NCBI GenBank assembly: GCA_963675565.2
Contig: CAXXYD010000004.1
Span: forward strand, 2,542,001 to 2,606,000
Direction of reading: 5' to 3'
DNA length: 64,000 nt
Origin: JARRKU01 sp963675565
GTDB taxonomy: Bacteria > Desulfobacterota > Desulfobacteria > Desulfobacterales > Desulfosarcinaceae
A model generated the notes under the pieces. That model was not told the DNA's origin. It did not search any database and was given only the letters and a program-made list of their open reading frames with translations. The position numbers and the translations under genes are program-made. Below are positions 23,420-32,698 of the stretch, piece by piece (the first letter of the stretch is position 1; every line of letters begins with the position of its first letter).

Positions 23420-24826
23420 CTACTTTTTGGGGCCGAACAGGATCGGCGGCCGGGTGGTATCCCCGGTTGCGTTGGGATAGCCGGGGTAGATGTAGGCCCT
23501 TTGGCCTGTCTGGATCAGGTGACCGGCCTCTTCCATGAAGGCGTTGAAGCGCGCCTTGCACTCGTAAAAACCATGCCACCAGGCGTAGTCCGGGGCCATC
23601 ATCATGGTGCCCATGCGGGCCCGTCGGCCTTCATGGTGCCACAACTCGTAGAATTGCAGCTCCAGATGCTCGTCAAAGTATTTGGTCGCGTCCAGCAGGC
23701 CCTTGGCGTACAGCTCGTCCAGCGTCTTTTTGGCCGGCTTGAAGTAGACTTCGCCATACTCGCTGACCGCCTTGTCGAAGCCGCTGTAGAAATCTTCGAT
23801 CCACGAATTTCCGTGGCATTGCTGGCAGACCGCCTTCATCTTGTTGCGTTCATCCTGCCAGTTGGTGCCCGACGGGAAAGGCTTGAAGTCCTGGGGACGG
23901 ACCGTCAGCGGTGCCTGGGTTTCCCATGAGAGCCGCTCGGTGACATCATGGGTGGACAGGACCTTGCCGGATCCGGACATATGGCAAGCCGCGCAAGTGG
24001 GTGCGCGGTAGTCGATGCCGGCTGTCCAGGTGCCCGGAGATGCATCGAAATTGTACTCGCTGGCGTAGGCGTGGTACATGGTGCCGTGTTTGGACTCGTT
24101 ATAGATTTCGATCTGGGGATGATCGGGGCCCAGGTGGCACTGGTCGCAGGCTTCGGGACGCCTGGCTTCGCCCACGGAAAAGCGGTGCCGTGTGTGGCAG
24201 GAGGTGCAGGATCCCTTGCTGCCGTCCATGTTGATGCGGCCCACGCCTACATTGGGCCAGGTTTCGGGATCGAGGGCCCCTTTGGCGTCGATGGCTACGA
24301 TGGTACCGTGGCAGTTGTAGCAACCGGTCTTGCGTTCGTTGTCCGAATTCATTCCCTTGTTGAGCCAGGGATCCAGTTTCCAGATGATTTCGAGGGTGTT
24401 GGCGTGCTTGCTCCTGCTGTACTGGATCACTTCGTCCGGGTGACAGCGCGAGCAGTCCTTGGGGGTGACGATGGAGGCAATGGGCATTTTATACTCAGCT
24501 TGGCCATAAGGCAGATCCGGCCGGCTGTAATACTGATCGTGGCCCTGGGCCATATCCTGGTCGCCGGGCTGGATCAGGTGACAGTCCAGGCAGGTGATAT
24601 TGGCGCTGGCATGGCGGCTTCTGGCCCAGTCCGCGAATATCCCCGGTGTGGCGGACCGGTGGCATTCGATACAGGCCAAAGCTTCCGGTGGTATGCTGCG
24701 CTCGATTCGGTACTCTTTGACTTTGGCGAAATTGGGTTGCTGGGCCGTGGTGGTTTGCACGGCGAAGATCAGAAGCAATGCCGGTACAACCATCCCCGCC
24801 AATGTCACGGGCGACATCCTTTTCAT
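23420..24826 (-). CDS. Octahaem cytochrome c of the hydroxylamine oxidoreductase (HaoA-like) family
   Basis: Encodes 468 residues with a signal peptide (VTLAGMVVPALLLIFAVQTTTA) and eight CxxCH motifs: CIECH, CLDCH, CSRCH, CYNCH, CTSCH, CDQCH, CAACH and CQQCH. The C-terminal helical part with APDYAWWHGFYECKARF fits HAO-type octahaem cytochromes. In ammonia oxidisers these oxidise hydroxylamine; in anaerobes the paralogues are thought to reduce nitrite or hydroxylamine. I cannot tell from sequence alone whether the cross-linking tyrosine of true HAO is present. ATG 24826 follows AAAGGAGG by seven bases. It is downstream of a NapC-type quinol dehydrogenase gene, the haoC-haoA arrangement. Confidence 0.82.
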   Translation of the reverse strand: MKRMSPVTLAGMVVPALLLIFAVQTTTAQQPNFAKVKEYRIERSIPPEALACIECHRSATPGIFADWARSRHASANITCLDCHLIQPGDQDMAQGHDQYYSRPDLPYGQAEYKMPIASIVTPKDCSRCHPDEVIQYSRSKHANTLEIIWKLDPWLNKGMNSDNERKTGCYNCHGTIVAIDAKGALDPETWPNVGVGRINMDGSKGSCTSCHTRHRFSVGEARRPEACDQCHLGPDHPQIEIYNESKHGTMYHAYASEYNFDASPGTWTAGIDYRAPTCAACHMSGSGKVLSTHDVTERLSWETQAPLTVRPQDFKPFPSGTNWQDERNKMKAVCQQCHGNSWIEDFYSGFDKAVSEYGEVYFKPAKKTLDELYAKGLLDATKYFDEHLELQFYELWHHEGRRARMGTMMMAPDYAWWHGFYECKARFNAFMEEAGHLIQTGQRAYIYPGYPNATGDTTRPPILFGPKK

Positions 24827-24920
24827 TGTCCAACCTCCTTTAATCAACGCGATTTTTAATAACCCAAACCATTTGAAACAGGCGTTGAATCCTGCTGCGG
24901 GTCCTGCGTTATGGCTGCCT

Positions 24921-25499
24921 TTACAGGCCGGGCTTTTCGATGCGAAGTCCCGGTGCGTGGTAGGGCTGCTTTCGATGCTGCCGGAACATCACGTATAATT
25001 TGTCGTTATGGACCAGGTCATAATGGCAATCCACACATTTTTTCTCATAGCCCGCACGCGCATAGAGCACTGTTCGGTGGGCCAGCATGGCGCCCCGCTT
25101 ATTGGGCATGGCCAGCAGGTTGCGATGGCATTTCTGGCACTGGCTGTTGTCAAAAGCGGCATAGGCGTGACTGCGGGCCGTGTCCCTGTCGTAAACATCC
25201 CCAATGAAATGCAGCGTTATATCTTTGAGCCCGTGGTAGGTTTTGGCAAAAAAGAAGTCAAAGGTGTGCTGCGGCGCCGGCAGGTGGCAGTCCATGCAAT
25301 CTACCACCACCCCTGCCGCGTTGTTGACATGGGTGGAGGCCTGCCAGGCGCGAACGGCCGGCTTGATTTCATGGCAGGTGGCGCAGAATTCGGGTGTCGA
25401 AGTACGCACCATGGTGTAGTAGGACATGCTGAACAGGGGGAAAGCAATGAGGATACCCAGCACCACCAGTGCCGAAGTCAGGATATATTTATTTTTCAT
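24921..25499 (-). CDS. NapC/NirT-type tetrahaem quinol dehydrogenase (HaoC-like)
   Basis: Encodes 192 residues: one N-terminal membrane helix (ILTSALVVLGILIAFPLFSMSYY) and four CxxCH motifs (CATCH, CMDCH, CQKCH, CVDCH). NapC/NirT proteins oxidise menaquinol and pass electrons to periplasmic reductases; here the next gene is the HaoA-like octahaem cytochrome 94 bases downstream. ATG 25499 was chosen because it places the signal anchor at the N-terminus; the frame continues to 25580 through AT-rich leader DNA. Confidence 0.88.
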   Translation of the reverse strand: MKNKYILTSALVVLGILIAFPLFSMSYYTMVRTSTPEFCATCHEIKPAVRAWQASTHVNNAAGVVVDCMDCHLPAPQHTFDFFFAKTYHGLKDITLHFIGDVYDRDTARSHAYAAFDNSQCQKCHRNLLAMPNKRGAMLAHRTVLYARAGYEKKCVDCHYDLVHNDKLYVMFRQHRKQPYHAPGLRIEKPGL

Positions 25500-25749
25500 T
25501 GTCGCCCGTCGAAGAGAGGTTCTGGCAAGGTCTTTCTTGATTATAAAGATGATTAAAACACCGTTCGAAATAAACCGCAATCATTTTTTTTAATGGAATA
25601 TAATTAATAATTGGTAGACAGTGAAGGCAGGGTGCCGGATCCCAATACCGTACCAAGGGCAATTCCGGCTTGATTTATCGGCGGGGCGCCTTATCTTCGG
25701 GTGCTTAAATATTCCGGACCGACAAGCCGGGATGAGGCAAATGGTAAAT

Positions 25750-25810
25750 GGGGACGTATATCAGGTTATAAGTTAATCTCCGATTAACTTATAACCTGAT
25801 ATACGTCCCC
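25750..25810. repeat. Long perfect palindrome, copy 1
   Basis: Arms of 29 bases (25750-25778 and 25782-25810) are exact complements around a three-base loop. The outer part is GGGGACGTATATCAG and the inner part TTATAAGTTAATC. The first 28 bases of each arm are identical to those of the copy at 39458-39536. Confidence 0.9.
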
Positions 25811-25891
25811 AAACTAACGCTCTACCAGCGGATTCGTCTTAATTTGGCTCATAGATCCGAAATACGAGATGTCGACCCGAGGAGCACCGTG

Positions 25892-26866
25892 ATGAGCAAC
25901 TGCGACAAAGAGCCGGACGCCTGTAAGATCGATGCCGCCGTCTGCCGGGAAATGAAAGCCCGTGTTCCGGAGATTGCCGAGCGGATCATCGATCACTGTC
26001 ACGACGGTGAATGCTATACCCACATCGAGTATGAGCCCATTCCATCCGAGGGGTATGCGGTGGACCTCATCGAAAAGTTCCGGGAGCTGCTCTTTCCGGG
26101 GTATTTCACCAAAGCGTCCCTGGATCCGGCCAATATGAAGTACAGCCTGGGGCAGACGGTTTCCGTGTTGTACGACCAGTTGTCGGAGCAGATCATCCAC
26201 CATATCCGCCATGACTGCATGCGCTATGATCAGCCCTGCAGCCATTGCGAAGAGAGCGGCCAGGCCAAGGCGCTGGCCATCCTGGAGTCCATTCCGGCCA
26301 TTCGCAAAATCCTGGCCACCGACGTTCAGGCGACATATGACGGGGACCCAGCTGCAAAAAGCCACGACGAGATCATCTTCAGCTATCCGGGGATTTTTGC
26401 CATCATGGTTTACCGGGTGGCCCATCGGCTGTTCGAACTGGGCGTGCCCCTGCTGCCGCGAATCATGACCGAACACGCCCACAGTCTGACCGGCATCGAT
26501 ATCCATCCGGGGGCCACCATCGGCGAACGTTTTGTCATCGACCACGGCACCGGTGTGGTGATCGGGGAGACCACCCGCATCGGTAAAAATGTGCGGATAT
26601 ACCAGAGTGTCACCCTTGGCGCGTTGAGCCTTCCCAAGAACGCCGGGGAAACCTACCGGGGAAAAAGACGCCATCCCACCATCGAAGACGATGTGATCAT
26701 TTATTCGGGGGCCACCATCCTGGGCGGCGAGACGGTGATCGGCACCCGTTCGGTCATTGGGGGCAATGTATGGCTGACCGAATCCGTTCCGCCGGACACC
26801 ACCGTTGTCATGGAGCAGCCCCGGCTGATCTATAAATCCGCCAGTAATGCAACCGAAGGAGCCTGA
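25892..26866 (+). CDS. cysE: Serine O-acetyltransferase
   Basis: Encodes 324 residues. A helical N-terminal domain (residues 1-170) precedes a left-handed beta-helix acetyltransferase domain with hexapeptide repeats: GIDIHPGATIGERFVIDHGTGVVIGE holds the catalytic His-Asp type residues and VTLGALSLPK is typical of serine acetyltransferases. The enzyme makes O-acetylserine from serine and acetyl-CoA. It resembles the longer EpsC-like form. ATG 25892 was chosen for GAGGAG seven bases upstream; GTG 25889 and an ATG at 25844 are alternatives. One base separates it from the cysteine synthase gene, so the two form an operon. Confidence 0.9.
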   Translation: MSNCDKEPDACKIDAAVCREMKARVPEIAERIIDHCHDGECYTHIEYEPIPSEGYAVDLIEKFRELLFPGYFTKASLDPANMKYSLGQTVSVLYDQLSEQIIHHIRHDCMRYDQPCSHCEESGQAKALAILESIPAIRKILATDVQATYDGDPAAKSHDEIIFSYPGIFAIMVYRVAHRLFELGVPLLPRIMTEHAHSLTGIDIHPGATIGERFVIDHGTGVVIGETTRIGKNVRIYQSVTLGALSLPKNAGETYRGKRRHPTIEDDVIIYSGATILGGETVIGTRSVIGGNVWLTESVPPDTTVVMEQPRLIYKSASNATEGA

Positions 26867-26867
26867 C

Positions 26868-27788
<921 letters not shown>

Positions 27789-27791
27789 TTT

Positions 27792-28367
27792 ATGATGAAA
27801 TGTGTTTTAATTGATGCCTCATCAGCCATTTTGCTGTATAAGGTCGGCTTGTTCGATTCGGTAGCGGGCGCCTATCGTCTCCGGGCGGCACCGGCTGTAA
27901 TCAGAGAGATTACGGTGCCGAACCGCCGGGGTGCTTCCGCTTTTGCCCGGGCCTGTGAAATCGGCGCTCTTTTGCCGGCCGACCCCGGATCCTGCCTGGA
28001 TACGGGGGGGCTGACGTCACTCGGTGACGGGGAGCGCGAAACCCTTTTGGCCTATCGTTCCGGGCAGGGCGATTTTGTCCTTATCGACGATGGAAGAGGT
28101 GCTGCCGCATGCCGATCCGGCGGTATTCCCCATATCAATGCATTGCTTTGCCCCAGGCTGTTGCATTGGACCGGCATCATTGACCGGTGCGCTTGCCAGG
28201 CTGTTTTTTCGCGGCTACTGCAAATCGGTCGCTATTCAGAGCCGGTTATCCATTTCGCCGGCACCTGCACGCCGGAAATGCTCTCAGAATTTCTGCCCAC
28301 TGATTTCCAACACAGGAAAATGCAGGTTAGCACAAGGCCAGTAGAAATTCATTCATTAAATAATTGA
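27792..28367 (+). CDS. PIN-like domain protein
   Basis: Encodes 191 residues. Acidic motifs match the PIN nuclease fold: VLIDASSAILLYK at the N-terminus, SLGDGERETLLAY in the middle (D and E) and FVLIDDGRGAAACR (DD). The set resembles DUF3368-type PIN proteins, usually toxins of toxin-antitoxin pairs. No antitoxin-like small gene precedes it; instead it starts three bases after cysK and is probably co-transcribed with the cysteine genes. The C-terminal 70 residues are not recognisable. An RNase role is inferred only. Confidence 0.6.
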   Translation: MMKCVLIDASSAILLYKVGLFDSVAGAYRLRAAPAVIREITVPNRRGASAFARACEIGALLPADPGSCLDTGGLTSLGDGERETLLAYRSGQGDFVLIDDGRGAAACRSGGIPHINALLCPRLLHWTGIIDRCACQAVFSRLLQIGRYSEPVIHFAGTCTPEMLSEFLPTDFQHRKMQVSTRPVEIHSLNN

Positions 28368-28501
28368 CATTTCGTGTCATTTGGTTAAAGTAGGCCGCAA
28401 TATCGACGCTGGATTTGACAAGGCAGTAACTGCCCGTTATAGAAACGATTTTGATTGAATTGAACAATATGAGCCGAAGCAGGCAGCCAGCGCTTGCGTA
28501 G

Positions 28502-28515
28502 CGAATGATCATTCG
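28502..28515. promoter_or_regulatory. Operator palindrome upstream of the TetR gene
   Basis: CGAATGATCATTCG is a perfect 14-base palindrome ending 15 bases before the TetR start. Sites of the form GAATGA-TCATTC are common for TetR/AcrR regulators and suggest autorepression. Confidence 0.65.
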
Positions 28516-28530
28516 AACTAGGATTAGACT

Positions 28531-29160
28531 ATGGGTATTCAGGAGCGAAAAGAAAGAGAAAAAGAACGCCGTCGCCAGCAGATTATCGTTGCGGCCAAAC
28601 GGGTATTTTCGGACAAAGGCTTCAACAAAGCCACCATGGAGGACATTGCCAAAGAGGCAGAGTTGAGCCCCGGAACCCTCTATCTATATTTCAAAAACAA
28701 GGAGGAGCTTTACGCCTCCTTGTCCCTGCGGATTCTGCAATATCTGCACATTCGGGTGTCCCACGTGAACAAGGAGCCTGATCTCGATTCAGTAAAGAAG
28801 CTCGATGCGTTGATGGAGGCGATGTATGATGTGTACGACTTCGATCCCCTGATCATCATCAATATGTTTCATCTGCAGTCGAGTGAAACGCTAAAGAACC
28901 TGTCCGACGATCTTCTCCAGGAAATTAAGGACCTGTCGCGCAAATCCATCGGGGCCATTGCAAGGATATTTGAAGAGGGGATTCAGTCCGGTGTGTTTAC
29001 CGATCGGCATCCCAATGCACTTGCGGATATTTTCTGGTCCTTATTCTCGGGTGTCGTGCTGTGGGAAGCCAGTAAAAAGATCGTGGACGAGAAAAAGGAC
29101 TATCTCAAAGAGACATTGAGAACAGCATTTGACGTATTCCGCTGCGGCATCCTTAAATAG
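28531..29160 (+). CDS. TetR/AcrR family transcriptional regulator
   Basis: Encodes 209 residues. The N-terminal helix-turn-helix (residues 15-60) is typical: QIIVAAKRVFSDKGFNKATMEDIAKEAE (in two adjoining stretches) followed by LSPGTLYLYFKNKEELY. The C-terminal helical domain resembles fatty-acid or multidrug type TetR proteins but gives no ligand. The genes it controls are not evident: the neighbours are a PIN-like gene and a convergent cytochrome. Confidence 0.88.
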   Translation: MGIQERKEREKERRRQQIIVAAKRVFSDKGFNKATMEDIAKEAELSPGTLYLYFKNKEELYASLSLRILQYLHIRVSHVNKEPDLDSVKKLDALMEAMYDVYDFDPLIIINMFHLQSSETLKNLSDDLLQEIKDLSRKSIGAIARIFEEGIQSGVFTDRHPNALADIFWSLFSGVVLWEASKKIVDEKKDYLKETLRTAFDVFRCGILK

Positions 29161-29277
29161 TCCCCCATTTGCATCCGGCGTCTTTTTTTCTTTTTGCCTG
29201 CAATTGTTATCATCAGACTGAATTCCGGCTTTGGCCGGAGCGGCGTCTTTTTTCCGTGCCGTCAAAGCGTTATCCCC

Positions 29278-29319
29278 AAAATAAAACCCCCGGCGCATAT
29301 ACGCCGGGGGTTTTATTTT
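29278..29319. terminator. Bidirectional rho-independent terminator
   Basis: AAAATAAAACCCCCGGCG (29278-29295) and its perfect complement (29302-29319) enclose a six-base loop. The A/T-rich outer parts give a T tract on either strand. It separates the rightward TetR gene from the leftward c3-like cytochrome gene. Confidence 0.9.
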
Positions 29320-29360
29320 GAAAGAAAGTGTGAACAGCGTGCGCCGGTGTGTCCGGCGTA

Positions 29361-29825
29361 CTATTCTTTGGGGTGGCACTCGTTACAGCCGGTAGGGCCG
29401 GCTGCCGGAAGCTCTTCTCCCAATGCGGCTTTGGAGGCTTCCATCTTCATGTTCTGTTTTTTGATCTGCTTGTGGCAATCAATGCACATGCCATGGTAGG
29501 CATTTTTAAAATAACGCATTTTCATCACCGGGTCTTTGATAAGTTTGCCGTCGTCTGCTTTCGGCGCCTTTTCCAGGTCGTGGCAGCCCGAAGTGGTGCA
29601 GCCGACAATGGGTGCGTCGCCGCCCCATTTGTGATGGCAGCGCTGGCAGGCGTAGCTGAAGTGGGCGGTATGCGGGAAGACAACTTCGGAGCGTTTTGCT
29701 TCGGCAGCCAGTGGTTCAAGGGTAATCTCTCCCATGGGCACACACATCTCGTCGTCCGCAATCAAAAGCGAACCCCAAATCAAACTTGCCAAGACAATGG
29801 TCACTAACAACACAGACTTACGCAT
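29361..29825 (-). CDS. Tetrahaem class III cytochrome c (c3-like)
   Basis: Encodes 154 residues with a signal peptide (KSVLLVTIVLASLIWGSLLI). Four haem sites are visible: CQRCH, the C-x4-CH variant CTTSGCH, CIDCH and CNECH. Upstream histidines (HTAHFSY) provide axial ligands as in class III cytochromes. Such proteins shuttle electrons in the periplasm between hydrogenases or formate dehydrogenases and membrane complexes of sulfate reducers. ATG 29825 follows CAGGGGG; the frame reaches 29879 without a better start. No partner complex lies next to it. Confidence 0.88.
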   Translation of the reverse strand: MRKSVLLVTIVLASLIWGSLLIADDEMCVPMGEITLEPLAAEAKRSEVVFPHTAHFSYACQRCHHKWGGDAPIVGCTTSGCHDLEKAPKADDGKLIKDPVMKMRYFKNAYHGMCIDCHKQIKKQNMKMEASKAALGEELPAAGPTGCNECHPKE

Positions 29826-29964
29826 GCTTACCCCCTGTAGCGATAATCGGATCGATAGCTTATTTGGTTTGCCTTCCAACTGCGAAGGGATCAGCTATAG
29901 TATGTTCCGTCCAAAAATTCAATCAGAATTTCATTTTGCAGCGTCGATGCGCCAACGGCAGTGA

Positions 29965-32469
29965 TCAAGGCCCGGCATTGCGTATGGCCCTCACCGTCCC
30001 GCATTCGTTTTGGGGACGGTTTTCGTTTCGATATATGGTTTCCTGCTTGGACGTTACGATATCGGCGACGGAATGAAATCCCTTGGCATAGGCCTCCCGA
30101 CTCCAGTACCAGTCTGCTCCACTGTCCGGGAAAAAGGGCTTTTGTTTATATATGGAAGCCAGCTCGCTGGCGGAAGGCAGTCGCCAGTCGGAATACCCGC
30201 CCGTGCGCAGCGACCGGACATATTTTTGCGCTTCAGCGTAATTCAGGCAACCGTCCAGGTTCTGCCAACTGTCCAGAAGGCTCCACATCAGACCCGTGGA
30301 TTTGTCGCTGAATGTGCCGTCCCCGTTGGCTTGGTACCGCGAAGAGGATTGCAATCGTTTTTCCAGTTCGGCCTGCAGGGCCTGCGCCCGGAGCATGCGC
30401 CGTTGTTGTTCTTGCCTTTGAAGTTGCGCACGTGCCTCTTCCTTCTGTCGTTTGGCTTCCAGCTGGCTGATTCGCAGAGAGGCTTGACGTTCATCCTCAA
30501 GCTGGTCAAAAAGGGCTTGCGCTTCACGGGAGTAAACCCCGGAGATATTTTTTTTGAGGTATTGATCCAGTTTCTGGACGCGTTCAAACAATCCGTATTT
30601 CGGATTGGTGGCGTAGCCTTTTACCGCCAGCCAGGTTTGCTGCGCTTTCAGGTTCCGGTTCAGGCCGGCCATTTCTTTTTCAATCGTTTCTTTTTGGGTG
30701 CTCTTTGGATGATTGTCGAGGTAGGTGCGATACAACTGGTAAGCCTTCTGGTAATTTGTGCCGGCATTTTCCGCTTCACTGCGCAACTGCATGTAATCGC
30801 GCTTATCGATGATCTGGTTTTTCAGCTGGACGGCTTTCTGGGACAGCTCCATCCCCTGGAAGGCGGCGATGAAACTTTCGCTGTGCTTCAGGCAGGGTTC
30901 CCACCGCCGCGACTCTTCACAATGCCTGGCTTCCGTCTGAAGGTAAACCAGATATTTTTCCCCCATTTCGTTGATCAGAACCTCGACGTCCTTGCGATAG
31001 CTGCCGCTCGGGAATTTTTCCAGGTACTGTCTGTAAACCTCCAGGCGTTGATTGAAATCCAGACGGGCTGCGCGGATGAGTTCCTCGTAATAGTACTGGT
31101 CAAGCAGATTTTTAATTTCGGCGATCGATTTGTTGATTTGCTTAACATGGCGGCTTTTCGGGTACCGTTCCAGAAATTCACTGAAAATCTTGATCGCTTT
31201 GCCCTCATACTGGTCGTCAACCGGCAGCTCGCTGACCTTAAGCGTGGTTCGGTCAAATTCACGGTCTTCGATCTTGTTTTGGATCTCCTGTATCTGGTGC
31301 AAAATTAGTTTCGCGTACCCGGTATTCGGATTGGATTCCAGGTAGGATTGATAGAGCTCTATTTTTTTCTCCAGCATTTCGGTTTTTTCTACATTGGTCA
31401 GCAATTCCTGAAAGCCGTCTGAAGCATGGCGGTTGTCCAGGAAGTGAAATGTAGCCACCACAATGACGGCGACGACCCCAAAAATGCCGACGCCGATGGA
31501 CGCCAGAGTCGTCAACGACATCCGTGTGCCTCGAATTTTGGGCTCCGGCGCCCGCTCGAGTCGAATCAGCCGCTTGCCCGGCTTCTGTTCGCCCTTTTTG
31601 CGGCTTTTTGCCTTGGGGCGGCCCGTTGGCAGTTGCGGTGGCTTTTCCAGGGCTGATTCCGCTTCGTCTTTGAGTTTCAAACTCTCCATCAGCACATGCA
31701 TCAACGGCTGTTTGATTTCATTTGTTTTCACCGTGCTGAACGGTTCGATATCGATGGATACGTCATCCCAGCTGATGATGCGGTACGCCGCGGCGGTTCC
31801 GATCAAGGCATCCAGTTCCGCCGCGATCAATTCACCATCGGACAGGTGCAGAACACCCACCCGATGACGCGAGGTCACCCGAAGGGAAAAGGTCGATTTT
31901 TCCATTTCCGCCATTTGAAGAAACGAGGGCAGGCTTATGCCGTGAATCTGCCCGCCAATGTTGGCGTCCATCTGTTCGAACGCACTGCGGGAAATGGATT
32001 GATGGACAAGGTTTTCCAACTGGCTGTAGTCTTCGTCGGTCATCCAGTCCGAACAATAGCCCAAATGGATTTCGGTTTTGGATTTGTTGCGTCGCCATGG
32101 CCATAGGGCGCCGTAGAAATGGCCGGTCTTCAGGCTGACCATGAACAGGGACTGGTCCTTTTGGATTCCCCCAAGGTATTTGACCACCGAGCTTTTGCGA
32201 AGCTTTCGCGGCAATGACTTACCGCTTGACTTGACCGGTTTTCCGAAAAATTTGGACAGCAGTTTTTCCAGCGCCACCATGTCATAATTCATGGCAGTGG
32301 TTTGGAACAGGCTTCGGGATTCTTCGTAAAAGCGGCTATGGGTGTCGGGCAGCGTGCTGATTTCGCGCGTCAGCTCGATAAAGCCGGTCAAGGCCGGTAG
32401 GTTGGCCTTCAGGTCTGCAATTTCGTCACTGTCGCTGGTCAGTATGTCCGCTACGAGCTGTTGATCCAT
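29965..32469 (-). CDS. DUF4388 / coiled-coil repeat / DUF1566 membrane protein
   Basis: Encodes 834 residues. Residues about 150-245 resemble DUF4388 (GQIHGISLPSFLQMAEMEK, then GVLHLSDGELIAAEL), a domain of gliding and signalling proteins. A basic stretch and one membrane helix follow (VGIFGVVAVIVVATFHFL, near 335). Residues 360-690 are TPR-like or coiled helical repeats with recurring Y-x-x-YL-x-x-x-P words, for example YQSYLESNPN, FSEFLERYPK and YRTYLDNHPK. The C-terminal 110 residues resemble DUF1566 (DKSTGLMWSLLDSWQ, GYSDWRLPSASELASIY, WYWSREAY), usually extracellular. The N-terminus would be cytoplasmic and the C-terminus periplasmic. Function unknown. Confidence 0.75.
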   Translation of the reverse strand: MDQQLVADILTSDSDEIADLKANLPALTGFIELTREISTLPDTHSRFYEESRSLFQTTAMNYDMVALEKLLSKFFGKPVKSSGKSLPRKLRKSSVVKYLGGIQKDQSLFMVSLKTGHFYGALWPWRRNKSKTEIHLGYCSDWMTDEDYSQLENLVHQSISRSAFEQMDANIGGQIHGISLPSFLQMAEMEKSTFSLRVTSRHRVGVLHLSDGELIAAELDALIGTAAAYRIISWDDVSIDIEPFSTVKTNEIKQPLMHVLMESLKLKDEAESALEKPPQLPTGRPKAKSRKKGEQKPGKRLIRLERAPEPKIRGTRMSLTTLASIGVGIFGVVAVIVVATFHFLDNRHASDGFQELLTNVEKTEMLEKKIELYQSYLESNPNTGYAKLILHQIQEIQNKIEDREFDRTTLKVSELPVDDQYEGKAIKIFSEFLERYPKSRHVKQINKSIAEIKNLLDQYYYEELIRAARLDFNQRLEVYRQYLEKFPSGSYRKDVEVLINEMGEKYLVYLQTEARHCEESRRWEPCLKHSESFIAAFQGMELSQKAVQLKNQIIDKRDYMQLRSEAENAGTNYQKAYQLYRTYLDNHPKSTQKETIEKEMAGLNRNLKAQQTWLAVKGYATNPKYGLFERVQKLDQYLKKNISGVYSREAQALFDQLEDERQASLRISQLEAKRQKEEARAQLQRQEQQRRMLRAQALQAELEKRLQSSSRYQANGDGTFSDKSTGLMWSLLDSWQNLDGCLNYAEAQKYVRSLRTGGYSDWRLPSASELASIYKQKPFFPDSGADWYWSREAYAKGFHSVADIVTSKQETIYRNENRPQNECGTVRAIRNAGP

Positions 32470-32698
32470 CCGTGAAGCTCCTTGGGGTTGTAGACGCGAC
32501 CAGAATTAACCTGCTGAATGCGTTGTTTTTTAACGCAATAACTATAAATAAAAATCCATACCATGTCAAAGATAAGATCAATATCGGCAAGATGGTCGCT
32601 TTACTGAACCATTGGCCGCAAATATCCCTTTCGGCCGGAAAATGGCATCCCGAAACAAACCCGACAACCGGTGCCTTAATTTTGATTCAGGCCCGTAT

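Noticed and set aside
30010..31308. 432-residue plus-strand open frame
   Set aside because: Antisense to the DUF4388/DUF1566 gene; leucine/glutamine/phenylalanine-rich composition is typical of reverse-complemented coiled-coil coding DNA.
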